Shown piece after piece: positions 52,751 to 63,444 of a DNA stretch of 64,000 nucleotides (position 1 is its first letter; each line of letters starts with the position of its first letter). Below the pieces are notes generated by a model, which saw only the letters and a list, made by a program, of their open reading frames with translations, ran no database searches and was not told the DNA's origin. The stretch is from contig NC_083531.1 of NCBI RefSeq assembly GCF_032362555.1, positions 2,976,001-3,040,000 of the forward strand, read 5' to 3'. Source of the stretch: Amyelois transitella. Taxonomy: Eukaryota > Arthropoda > Insecta > Lepidoptera > Pyralidae. The translations under genes and the position numbers were made by a program.

Positions 52751-54761
52751 GGTTTAGTTTGCATCAGAATCAGTTTCTTTGTCCATATAACATTGATAGC
52801 AAATAAATGTTGTATGACTTCTGCAAATATTTTTCATACATTTCATACATTGCGTTTTTGATTGATTGTCTCCTCTTTTTGGCTGGACATATTTTACAGG
52901 TTCCTCTGCATGTGCCAGAACTAACTGCTTCTGTATCAGCAGCACCAACCTCAATATTCAAATGCTCCCATATGTTTTTTTTTTTTAGTTTTCTTGAAAG
53001 GCCTACTATCATTGATCTTTGAACGTACTCTTTTGTCAATTCTGTGCCTCTAATGCCCGTAAATACATTCGCCTTTTCCATAGAGTCACATTATTTGCCC
53101 TCAATATCACCATATTATTATTCCTGCAATATCCAGAAGACGAAGGAATAGGTCAATGGCCATCTATTATTCTTCCATAAAACCGAATACATTTTTACTT
53201 TTTTGCCGACTTCATCGACACCCCCCTTTGTTTTATTGTAAAAAGTAACGATGCTGGGTTTTGCGCTATTCATTTGTGTTTTCGTCAATTTCTGCAGCAC
53301 AATGAAGTGATGATATAAGAACTACAGATCTTTTCTTTTAAGGCACGTAAGATACGACAGTTGCTGTATCTGAAAATCCAAATTGACTTGAATATTCAGG
53401 TTTATTTTTATCTATAAAGCAAGGAGGTATTTCTTTCTTGTTTTTCCGGATGGTACCTACAACAGAAATCTTTTGATCCTTGGCCAAATCATTCGTCAGC
53501 GGCACACTGGTATACCAATTGTCGATGGTAAGGTTTCTCCCAGTGCCAGAAATTGGTGTAATTCGCCTCTACGACATCTGACGCAGCATTACTCACCTGA
53601 TATGGGCCTTCAGACTACTTGCCAGCAATATTTAAAACGTAAAACGTAGCAGCATCTACTAGTCGATAAAGTTTGATTCCACATTTGTTGGTATGGTATT
53701 TTATAGCCCTCAATCCACGAGAGAATAGTACTGTCCCGTGTTAAAAGGGACCATTGTGTTGTAAACCCGGCCAGGCGGCCAGCGTAACGTACCTCGTCTA
53801 ATGGCGGCGGGTCATCCGTAGCTGATAGCGCGATGTCTTTGATGAGTTGCTGCGCGGCGGCGGCGGCGGTTAACGGCGCGTCGGGTTCGATCTCGCTGCA
53901 GCAGGCGGGTAGGTCTGGCGGCTCCGCTGTGGTCCCGATTGCCTGCCAGTTGGGATGGGAGCCTTCCAGTTTAAACCACGTGAAGTCGATGGTTGTGGCT
54001 GGTTTGGTTTCTTATTTTTATCATAAGAAACTTTTATGTCAGCGCCTGACATCGATACTATTTTCGCTGTCTTAAATGTTTCAGCCAAGGTTTCTCCAAA
54101 TAGGTACTTGTCTATCTTAGTTTGCATTAAATGCTCATTTATATCTTTTTTTTAGGTAGACTGAGCAAAATAACGTCGCTTGACCGAGTCAGTATGTAGA
54201 CTGTCGCACATGAGCTTGGCCACATCCATGAGTTATTTTATAAGAGAAGAATCCCTATTCTTCTCATTGATTTTGGTTGTCATGATGTCACTCAAACAAG
54301 CTAACGCTGTAGCCAGCTGCTTTTGTCAATTTTCTATTCCTTTATCGCGCTTAAAACTTGGTTCTGGTATGGCGGCTTTTATTTCCGGATTTAGTATCGG
54401 TGGGAGCGTTCGAGGGCAGTTGGCCGGCAACAAGTACATTTTAGACAGCTCTTTTCGCACATCGGTGTCAGTAACTTAGGGCATCTTGAACAACCTTTTT
54501 TCGTGCGCCTATTTTTCTTAGTCATTTGCTTTTCTTCTTTGAACTTTGAACTGAAGAAGGTTCTTTTTTGTTAGAATCGTCATCTGCAGATTGTTCTGTG
54601 TCTGTATTATGCTCACTATGATTACTCGATCGATGACTTTCCGTCACATTTTCCTCTATTAACTGTAAACTGGCATCTTCAAAATCAGACATTTCCTCTA
54701 GCCACGCCACAATCTGAGTGTCTATTTTGTTACTTTTATCCATGTCCATTCCAAGGACCAA
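52750..54761 (-). pseudogene. piggyBac transposase relic, split by a DIRS-like fragment
   Basis: The N-terminal acidic region (54,761-54,525) reads MDKSNKIDTQIVAWLEEMSD and ESHRSSNHSEHNTDTEQSAD. After the inserted fragment come, from about 53,720 leftward, RLVDAATFYVLNIAGK, LTIDNWYTSVPLTNDLAKDQ, ISVVGTIRKNKKEIPPCFID, KPSIVTFYNKTKGGVDEV, RWPLTYSFVFWILQ, then the C-terminal zinc finger CRGTCKICPAKKRRQS with CMKCMKNICRSHTTFICYQC. Several stops and shifts. The Asp of TIDNWYTS is a piggyBac catalytic acid. Confidence 0.8.
53735..54515 (-). mobile_element. DIRS-like retroelement gag fragment (fossil)
   Basis: The minus strand encodes a gag-like segment (LPPILNPEIKAAIPEPSFKR, IDKYLFGETLAETFKTAKIV, QPSTSRGLNWKAPIPTGR) that resembles the gag of DIRS-type elements of insects. 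It is broken with several breaks, is only a fragment, and lies inside the piggyBac relic. The family call is tentative. Confidence 0.45.
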
Positions 54762-54822
54762 ACTTTACATAAACAAAAAAACATTTAATTTTCTAACGTC
54801 CTTTAAATAAATGAATCTTTAT

Positions 54823-54873
54823 TTACAAATGGTCTTATAATATGGACAGCTTATATTATAAGACCATTTGTAA
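54823..54873. repeat. Perfect 21-bp hairpin
   Basis: TTACAAATGGTCTTATAATA plus one base is repeated inverted across a nine-base loop. It lies in AT-rich sequence upstream of the piggyBac relic. Confidence 0.8.
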
Positions 54874-55140
54874 TAAGATATTAATTTAGTTTTTATTGTT
54901 TTAGAAGTTTTTTTGTTAGATAGAAGGTATTTGTTTACATAATTGATGATTTTAATAATTTATGAATTAGATAGAAGGTGTTGGTTTATAATAACACAAT
55001 ACTATTGATCATTTTTATTTATTTAAAATCGTCTTAGTGGCTATTAAACTCATTTGTAATTAACCGTAGTAAAAGAAAAAACAAAACAAAAAGAAAACAA
55101 TTTTGAATAGACATTAGTCATGGGGTAAATTATCGTAAAA
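54874..55140. other. No gene recognised
   Basis: AT-rich; the phrase AGATAGAAGGTRTTKGTTTA occurs twice (about 54,920 and 54,968). No gene is seen. Confidence 0.3.
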
Positions 55141-55149
55141 TAAGTGGCA

Positions 55150-55768
55150 GTGTCTGGGAAGTACCGATTTAAGCTGCTAGAGGTGGTTATATTTAGTAGA
55201 ATCTATAGGGATCGCAGATGCATGTAGGTTAGAATAAATTATCGAAGTCAGCTTTTTGTGTCTCAGTGGTAACTCAGTCCAATCATTATCAAAGTTGATC
55301 TTATAAGTAATAGTACCATCTGGGCTGTATTTTAGTGCCCTGAGATGTACCAACAAATCTCAAATCTCCTACTTTCCGACCCGGTCTTATGGTGCTATAT
55401 CGCATTGTCGTTTTGTCACTGTAATCTTTTACAAAATTGTGATCGATCTGAATAGCTTCTTAAGGAGTAGGTTTATTTCGTGCCTCTTTAGCCACTGTAA
55501 TGTAGTCACTGGGAATATGGATCTCTCTATTCTTAAGTTTTCTTTCGATTGCAGCATGTACGGAATCACACTCCATTTGTTCTGAGCTCACTGCTGTGCT
55601 GTGTGTGAGCTGTGTTCTGAGCCAGGCTCTAAGTACTTCTGCGTTATAATTACGTTATGCTCGACACTCATGTTTAGTAATGCGTTTGCTAATATATTAT
55701 TCCTATTTTGGTAAGTACATCCATCAGAATAAATAACTATGGGCAACCCTTTTGAAAAAACATTATCC
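55150..55768 (-). pseudogene. Second DUF7869-type coding relic
   Basis: The minus strand reads VDNVFSKGLPIVIYSDGCTY, QNRNNILANALLNMSV, IITQKYLEPGS, then MECDSVHAAIERKLKNREIH with IPSDYITVAKEARNK and MRYSTIRPGRKVGDL. It is cut at its 5' side by the Tc1 relic. It belongs to a different subfamily from the one at 45,850 and has a few breaks. Confidence 0.6.
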
Positions 55769-55823
55769 ACAGTGAGACTCAAAAGTATTGAGACAATTGA
55801 AGTTTTATTTTTTATTTAATTTG

Positions 55824-55991
55824 TGTAGGATTTTGCAAATGAAAAGAGCGTTTATAGCGTAATTATTAGTTTTAATAAGAGAGCAATTTTATACACACGC
55901 AGTACAAGTGATCGTAAAACGGAAGAGAGTGCTGCCACCTTAGCAAGTGACAAAAACCCTAAACTAATTAGATTGCGTTCCATTTCTAACA
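55824..55991 (-). repeat. Copia LTR (left copy, 3' LTR)
   Basis: 168 bp starting TGTAGGATTTTGCAAATGAA and ending CTAACA, matching the other LTR base for base by eye. Confidence 0.95.
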
Positions 55992-58900
55992 CCCACCCCA
56001 GAACGCAATCCCATTTTTGACATACAATAAAAATGTTTATCTACGGTGGTTCCTTTAGTTAATATATCTGAAGTATTTTCTATACCCTTTACATAACAAA
56101 ATTTTAATTTTGAATTACTAACATGCTCTTTGAGAAAATGATGTCGTATATCTATATGTTTAGACCTAGGTAGATAACAGTCATTAGCAGTTAGTTTGAT
56201 TGCACTTTGATTGTCACTGTAAATTACTAAAGTCTGGTTACACTGAGCTCCAAGTTCTCCCTGTAGCTGCTGTAGCCACAGTGCCTCTTGCGCTGCTGAT
56301 GACATGGCCATGTACTCAGCCTCCGCCGTAGACAGGGCCACAGTTTGCTGTTTTCGCGAACACCAAGACACCGCGCCTCCCTGCAAGATAAATATGTAAC
56401 CTGTGCACGATTTACGATCGCGGACATCACTTGCCCAATCCGCGTCACAAAAGCCTGTGATCTCGCTATTACCATCCTTAGTGTAAGTCAGTCTATAATG
56501 TTTAGTACCTTGTAGATACCTGAAAACTCTTTTCACTGCTGCCCAATGCTGGGATTTGGGCTCTTTGTTGTATCTACTTAGTGTGTTGACAGTATATGCG
56601 ATATCTGGTCTTGTACCTTGTGCCACATAGAGTAGGCATCCAATTGCATGCTGGTATGGGCAGTCATATGGCTCTTCATCATTCTCATTGAATTTAAGTC
56701 CAACTTCCACAGGTGTTTTCACAGCTTTACAGTCTGTCATATTGAACCTTGACAATATTTCTGTTATATATTTCTCCTGATCTAACATAACCGCATCTTT
56801 GCTTCTAGTTATGTTTAGACCCACACATTGTTTAGCTTCACCAAGATACTTCATGTTCAATTTCTTACATAATTTATTTTTTAAATCATTAATTAAGTCT
56901 GGAAGGGAACTAAATATAATGAGGTCATCGACCCACACTGCAATAAAAATCCTCTTTTTATCATCATAATAAATACAGGGATCTGTTTTCGACTGTTCTA
57001 TTCCCATCTCTGTCAATACTTGGCTAAGCTTAGTATTCCACAGTCTGCTTGCCTGTCTGAGCCCATAGATGGACTTAAGCAAATAACATACCTGTTTCCC
57101 TTCAGCATACATCTCTGGCTGTAACATATATATTTCAGTGTCTATTTTTCCCTGAAGGAAGGCTGACACAGCATCCATTTGATGAATCTGCAGACCATTT
57201 TGTGCTGCCAGGGCAAACAAATAACGTATAGAAGTGTATCTTACTACAGGAGAATAAACTTCTTGGTAATCTATACCTTTCTTTTGTGCATAACCTTTGA
57301 TTACGAGTCTCGCCTTGTATTGCACAACATTTCCTTGCTGATCTGTTTTAGTCTTGAAAACCCATTTACTTGGCAATGCCTTTTTGTCCGCTGGTAAGTC
57401 CACAAGCTGCCAAGTTTTATTTTCCATCAACGAATTGTATTCTGCATCCATCGCTTTTCTCCATTCAACAGCATGTGATGATGATAGAGCTTCTTCTACA
57501 TTTTGCGGATCTGAAACATTCATATAAAGACATAACAAACCCTGTTCTTGTTGATCAATGTGTGTACTTGTTTTATTACGTGGTCTGAGGGTGATGTTTC
57601 TTGTCTCATGGCTCTGCACTGATAACCAACGCGGTGGATGATAACTTTCATTATGGTCATCAGTGTCAGTTTCATATTCTTCTGAGCTACCATCATCATT
57701 TACCGATTCACTTAGCTGAGGGCTAACAGGACCGGTTTGCTTTGCGTCGACATCACCTTCCGCCTTGATTGACTCATTATCAGTAGGGTTTGCTGTAACT
57801 GAACATTCCTTAAGTTCATAAACATTTTCAAAAAATACAACATCCCTACTCTTTGTGATCTGATGAGTTGACGGGTCCATAACACGATATCCTTTTGTTT
57901 CGTCACAATAACCAACGAATATCATTTGCATAGCCTTTTTGTCCCATTTAAGGCGTTTTTGTTTCGGTATATGCACCATCACCTTTGAACCAAATATTCT
58001 CAAATGACTCAGTGTCGGTACCTTTCCTGACCACATTTTATATGGTGTAGTATCTCCTAGAACTCTGGTAGGTGACCTATTAACTAAATATGCAGCAGTG
58101 GCGATAGCTTCAGCCCATGTAGGTTTTCCAAGATTTGCATAAAACATCATACATTTTGCCTTTTCTACTAATGTTCTATTCATCCTCTCAGCAAGCCCAT
58201 TTTGCTGAGGGGTGTATGGAGTACTAGTCTGGTGAATGATACCCCATTGTCAGTTCTTATGGCTTTAATGTTAACATTTAATTGTTTTTCTACTTTATTT
58301 TTAAAATCTTTAAAGACTTCTAAAATATTCTGCTTATCTTTCATAAAGTATATAAAGACCATTCTAGAGTAATCGTCTATGAAGGAAATAAAATATTTCA
58401 TACCTCCATACGAAGGATGCTCCATTGGACCACATAAGTCTGAGTGTATAACCTCCAATGCCTTGGATGCTCTGGTACCTGCATGTTTGAATGGCAACCT
58501 CGCTTGTTTCCCTTCGAGGCATGAACAGCAATGAATGTCCTCTTGCAGACCTTGTGTTAATTTTACTCCTTGGGTACACTCTGGTAGTTTCTTAAGAGCT
58601 GAAACATTTAAATGTGCCATCCGTAAATGCCATAGATTGATATCATTCTCATTTACCTTATTGGCAGCCCAGTGAGCGGTTTCATCTTCACTTGAATGAG
58701 TATCCAACACATATAGTTTATTTATTAAAGTAGCAGAACACAGTGGTTTCCCAGCCGCATTTTCAATTTTACACCCCTTTTGATTAAATGACACCTTGTA
58801 TCCATTTTTTGTAACAGTGCTGACTGACAACAAATTGGCCGCAAGTCCAGGCACATACAGAACATTTCTTAGCTGTATCTTGTCAAGTTGTGAAACATTA

Positions 58901-59943
58901 ATACTGATGTCTCCTACACACTCCACAGACAATGGCTCTCTATTTGCCACTGTAATTGTTTTTATATTTGTCTCACGTACATTATACATCCATTCCTTGT
59001 TGCTACACATATGCATAGATGCGCCTGAGTCAATGTACCATTTCTCTTTATGTTTGCCGGAGAAAGCTGAAAAAGCTGCAATAAAACTATCTGGTTCCTT
59101 ACTCTCCTTGTTTGGTGTTTTCTTTGATTTCTTGCAAAACTTTGCGAAATGACCATAACCATTGCAATTGTAACATCGTGGGCCTTTAGTCTTCATGGGC
59201 GGCTTTGACTTATTGCGCTCATCTTTCTTATTTTTAGAGTTAGAATAAAATGCACTGCTTGGATCTTCAGTTTTTACTTCTTGTAACAATTTTGTTTTGA
59301 TAAAATCTGCACCAATTTTTGCACCTGAATTTTCTAACCCCATTATCATCGGTCTGTACTCATCAGGTAGACCTGCTAGCATCAACGTGCCAAGCCACTC
59401 GTCATTGACTTCAAATCCTATATTTCTGAGTTTGTGAGCTGCATTCATTATTTTACTGACGTAATCTTCAATACCGTTGCTGGATTCGAGTGAAGTGTTA
59501 ATCAATTCCTTCAACAAGCCTACTTTTCTCGTCAACCCATTATCATCAAAGGCTTTATGCAAGTTGTCCCATACTTCTCTAGCAGTCTTACACTCCTGAA
59601 CATGGACGTAGTTTTGAGTGTTGATAAGTAGAATGAGTTTGGATTTGGCCTTCACATCTTTCGCCGGGTCGACTGTAGCTCCTTCGGTCGGTTCTATGCA
59701 TCCCCATAAACCTTCATGCTCCAGATACGTTTTTATACAGAATTTCCAAGTTGTGAAATTATCTCGGCCGCTCAGCTTTTCGAGATTAAACATATTTGAG
59801 CTCGACATCTTGTTTTTTTTTGGACGCACGTTGTGATTCGTGTAACTGTATAACCTCAATTGCTTGCACTATTCGGTAAAACTTCGGAATCACTGCTATT
59901 TTTCCACTGATATTCTATATTAAGAAACTACGCTCTGCTACCA

Positions 59944-60111
59944 TGTAGGATTTTGCAAATGAAAAGAGCGTTTATAGCGTAATTATTAGTTTTAATAAGA
60001 GAGCAATTTTATACACACGCAGTACAAGTGATCGTAAAACGGAAGAGAGTGCTGCCACCTTAGCAAGTGACAAAAACCCTAAACTAATTAGATTGCGTTC
60101 CATTTCTAACA
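59944..60111 (-). repeat. Copia LTR (right copy, 5' LTR)
   Basis: 168 bp, same sequence as 55,824-55,991. The promoter for the minus-strand element would lie here. Confidence 0.95.
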
Positions 60112-60485
60112 ATTTGTGTTCATTATTTTCGAAACTTTTTATTAGTATTTTGTTGCATAGCCTTTTCCTTCAAGACAGCTTCACAACGCGCCGGCATTGA
60201 GTCAACAAATTTTTGCAAACGACCGATAGGAATTTTGCTCCATTCGTTACTCAGTGCTTTGTATAGAGCATCCTTGTTTAAATAATTTCGACATCTTACA
60301 TGGCGATCCAGTTCTTCCCAAAGATGCTTTATCGGGTTTAGATCGGCACTTTGGCTGGGCCACTCCAGGAATTTGATTTTCGCGAGTTTCATGAAGTCAC
60401 TCACATGCTTCGATTTGTGCTTGGGATCGTTATCTTGTTGAAATAACCAGCCAGGTGGCATATTTATTTGAGCATACGACAGCAT

Positions 60486-61200
60486 TGCTGGTAGATAGGA
60501 GGAAATGGCATAAATAATATACGCTAATGTTGTTGGACGGTATTTCTACATTTGTTTTTTCCTAATTGTAGTGAAAAATACGGTTTGGCGGCTTAATCAG
60601 AATAAGCGAAAATTAGCTTTATGGTCATAGAAATAAAAAAGTCACCTTTTAATAAAAATGTAGGATAGGTAAAATAGATAGATAAAAATGTGAGCCGGGA
60701 AATGATTTCATAGCTAAAACGCAATGCTCCAGAATGAACTCTAGAGATATCCTGGGATAGCGGAAAAACAATTATGTAGGTCGCTGGATTTTTGGTAAAG
60801 AGAATATTGTGAAAGGAAGAAGCAGGAAGCGGGAATGTAAACGCACAACACGTACCTTAATTTCTTGTATTTTGGCTTCTTGGGCCCTGGCCAGGGTTCT
60901 TCTTGTTTCAAAGATGCGCACTTTTTCTATTTTTATTATATGAGCGGAGCGGTCAATATGCGGCCATATTTTTTCTTCAATCACTAGTTTTCAAATTTGA
61001 ATTGAAATGTTCTATGGCTCCATTCGTAAGCCGTCGAGTGTTGTCGAGCTCCGAAGAAACCACATATGCTGTCACTATCGTATTGTGCGAATGAAAAGGG
61101 ATAGGAACAGTAAAATAAAGCGGCGCGTTCATATCCAGTGCGCAGTGAGGCTCAGAAAGCTTTCATTATTGTGCTGGCATGTCCATATATCAGACTGTCA
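60486..61200. other. Unassigned sequence
   Basis: No clear gene. The minus strand at 60,984-60,860 is open and charged (IEEKIWPHIDRSAHIIKIEK, VRIFETRRTLARAQEAKI) and is followed by a possible donor (AAG|gtacgt), so an exon relic is possible; I do not recognise its family. Confidence 0.3.
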
Positions 61201-61204
61201 CTGA

Positions 61205-62394
61205 TAATGCTGCTGCCTGTGAAATGGCTTCTATTTTATCACAAATTCTATTGTATATGTCAGGAACAATCTTGTCAGTCATGTAAAAGCGACCAGGTAC
61301 TTTATAATGGGGCAAAGCGTTTGCCATAACCCTATTAAATCCAACTCGTTCAACAAGTGACAATGGTGCGTTGTCTAAAGCAATAATTACACCAATTACT
61401 TCATGATATTGATTTCTGATCGTTAATGTCCCAGAGCAATTCCCTTTCTGATGTTTCCTTTAGGGTTAGCCTCCGTTCTTTTGATTTGGACGTTCCAAGT
61501 ACTGCTGGCATTTCGGAATCGGTAGAAGTAGAAGTACTGCCCGTGTTGCTGCCACTTGTCGATGCAACATTAATTAATGCAAAGTATTGGTCAGCATGTT
61601 TGGATTTAAGATGATTTTTTAAAGATATTGTAGCTGTAAGTAGAAAAACAAAAATTAATTATGGTTAATTTCAAATAATTTATTTATTATAAATAGATAA
61701 GTTATTTTATTTCCCTTGTCAATCTTCAGCTAAACAAAGTTACAAACTTGATATATAACTTCTCTACCGGAACTGCGAACTGTATTTCTTTTTCTATGAG
61801 ACATACTTTATTTCTCACAAGTTAAAGTTTACGGCCTCTGTGGCGCAGCGGTGAATACGCTTGTCTGTGACACCGGAGGTTCCGGGTTCGAATCCCGGCC
61901 AGGGCATGATGAGGAACGAACTTTCTCTGATTGGTCTGGGTCTTGGATGTTTATCTATGTAAGTATTTATAATATATTATGGTATCGTTGAGTTGTATCT
62001 CGTAACACAAGTTTCGAACTTACTTCGAGGCTAACTCAATCTGTGTAGTTTTAAGTTTAAAGTTTGTAAAACTTAGGAAAAAGCATTAATAATCCTTCAC
62101 TGAACACAGAAATGACTGACACATCAAGTACTCAGGTGACGTGACATAAACGAGTATAGACAGTGTGCAAAAAATTTAGTTCCGTTTCAGGACATTCTTG
62201 CCAAGCTGCACTTACTTGTCCAATCCCACTTCCGGCTATCGAAAAAGAAATCCCGCATATAGTACACTTCGCTCCATGTTTATTATTGATATCTTTGCAC
62301 CATTGGTAGTCGGACTCCCACTTGCTCTTATATTTTTGAAGCCTTATTTCTTTTCTTTCTTTTTTCTTAATAAAAAAAAGCGCGACAATTGAAT
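61205..62394 (-). pseudogene. BED-finger hAT-type transposase relic (exons about 62194-62394, 61440-61640, 61205-61435)
   Basis: The first exon reads KWESDYQWCKDINNKHGAKC with CTICGISFSIAGSGIGQ and a gtaagt donor. The second (acceptor ttacag) continues TISLKNHLKSKHADQYFALI, completing a C-C-H-H BED finger, then a S/T-rich linker and ERRLTLKETSERELL. After a break the hAT core start follows: VIGVIIALDNAPLSLVERVG, FNRVMANALPHYKVPGRFYM, KIVPDIYNRICDKI. The rest is missing. The intron carries the SINE. Confidence 0.7.
61831..62056 (+). mobile_element. tRNA-derived SINE
   Basis: The head GGCCTCTGTGGCGCAGCGGT has an A-box (TGGCGCAGCGG) and a B-box (GGTTCCGGGTTCGAATCC), followed by a body (GGTCTGGGTCTTGGATGTTT...) known from many lepidopteran loci. 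A TTAAAGTTT target copy is at 61,822-61,830 and 62,057-62,065. It is transcribed by RNA polymerase III if active. Confidence 0.85.
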
Positions 62395-62740
62395 TATCGA
62401 TAAAAATATAGTGTTTTTCGTCCTATATTGTTTTTCTATAATATATAAGGTAAAGTCACCTAATTCCGCGGTATTTTCACCTGAAGTTAAGTGAACATTA
62501 AAATTTAAGTATCTAATGTGCTCTTTTGAAGATTTGGTTATATTTATCAGCAGTATTATTTATCTTACTTTTGAAATAAATCTACAATTGGTCAGTAAAC
62601 AAATAGTATAAATGTGAAATAATGTAAAAATATTGTAGAGGTAAGACAATGTAACCCTATTTATAAGTGATTTGTATGAAATATAATTCAGTATTAACTC
62701 ATCATTCGGTCTATCAATTAGTCTCCTAACACACCACCTT
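62395..62740 (+). other. Probable LTR end of the right-edge Gypsy element
   Basis: AT-rich sequence before the primer-binding site. An LTR should end at CACCACCTTTACA (about 62,742). Its start is not determined; AGTTAAGTGAACATTAAA at about 62,484 is one option. Confidence 0.4.
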
Positions 62741-62896
62741 TACATGGCGACCCTGCCATATTTGGTGTCGGTTTGGCACGTGTAGTTTCGGATTTCGTCT
62801 CGGTGCTACAGTGCAAGGCTACTAAGTACAGAATGGGCAGTGCAAATTTTGTTCTCTATCTGTCGACGTGTGAAGTGGATATTAAAAATCGTCATA

Positions 62897-63184
62897 ATGG
62901 GCGCATCTCAGACTAAAGAGGAAATAATTTTGGCGCAAAATGCAGCTGGTGGTGGAGCTTTAAATCAAGCCACGATAGAGCGACATATGGGCTTAACAAA
63001 TATTATGCTCAGTGTAATTTTTGTTATACTATTTGTCGGAGTGTGCATGGTCATATACCATTTTTACAAAAGATGCCACAGAAAGTGGATTAGAGAGGAG
63101 ATAAGGCAAACAAATAAGAGAGAGTCATTCCTGATGAGGTCATGGCGTGGACGACGTGAGGCAGATAAGGTCGAGCAGGTCTAA
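62897..63184 (+). CDS. Small membrane-type ORF in the Gypsy leader
   Basis: The 95-residue product starts MGASQTKEEIILAQNAAGGG. The N-terminal MGxxxS/T-like start could be myristoylated, and residues about 34-54 (MLSVIFVILFVGVCMVIYHF) form one membrane helix, followed by a basic tail (KRCHRKWIREEIRQTNKRES). I do not recognise a named family. It precedes gag on the same strand. Confidence 0.6.
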   Translation: MGASQTKEEIILAQNAAGGGALNQATIERHMGLTNIMLSVIFVILFVGVCMVIYHFYKRCHRKWIREEIRQTNKRESFLMRSWRGRREADKVEQV

Positions 63185-63444
63185 GACGCAAAATGCGGAA
63201 ATAGTGCAATACAATACAAGTGTCGGCATAAAAAGTGAAAGTGAAGTGATAAAAATAAATAAAAAATAAATAAATAAGGACCTTTTAAGAAATGAATTCA
63301 ATCATAAAAGAAGAGAAAGAACGTTACTTATAATAAATATCTAACAAAATAAAGTGCAGTGTAGAGGGTAACGCGATGAGGCTCCGTGTATGGATGGACG
63401 ATAAGTAAACACTAGTTAAGGGTAAGCTCTTATATTTGATTGTT

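Larger units (their letters stand above)
55824..60111 (-). mobile_element. Ty1/Copia LTR retrotransposon, close to whole and young
   Basis: LTRs of 168 bp frame the element, with an ATTTG target copy (55,819-55,823 and 60,112-60,116). The LTRs show no difference that I can see, so the insertion is recent. A primer-binding site (TGGTAGCAGAGCG type) lies inside the right LTR and a purine tract inside the left one. The gag-pol region (59,859-55,964) includes in order gag with a zinc knuckle (CYNCNGYGHFAKFCKK), protease (YIDSGASMH), integrase, reverse transcriptase (WVDDLIIF) and RNase H (CDADWASD). It looks nearly whole, with about one break. It sits in a Tc1 relic. Confidence 0.95.
55770..60485 (-). 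pseudogene. Tc1-like transposon relic, split by the Copia element
   Basis: Minus strand 60,485-60,123 encodes the C-terminal part of a Tc1 transposase: PPGWLFQQDNDPKHKSKHV with the second catalytic Asp, EWPSQSADLNPIKHLWEELD with the third (Glu), ending QQNTNKKFRK. The 3' end lies left of the Copia insertion, where CACAGTGAGACTCAAAAGTA (55,769-55,788) is a typical Tc1 terminal repeat. The 5' two thirds are missing. Confidence 0.8.

Noticed and set aside
61833-61906. tRNA gene
   Set aside because: A- and B-boxes are present, but a SINE body and a 9-bp target copy follow, and the anticodon arm does not fold well. It is the head of a SINE.
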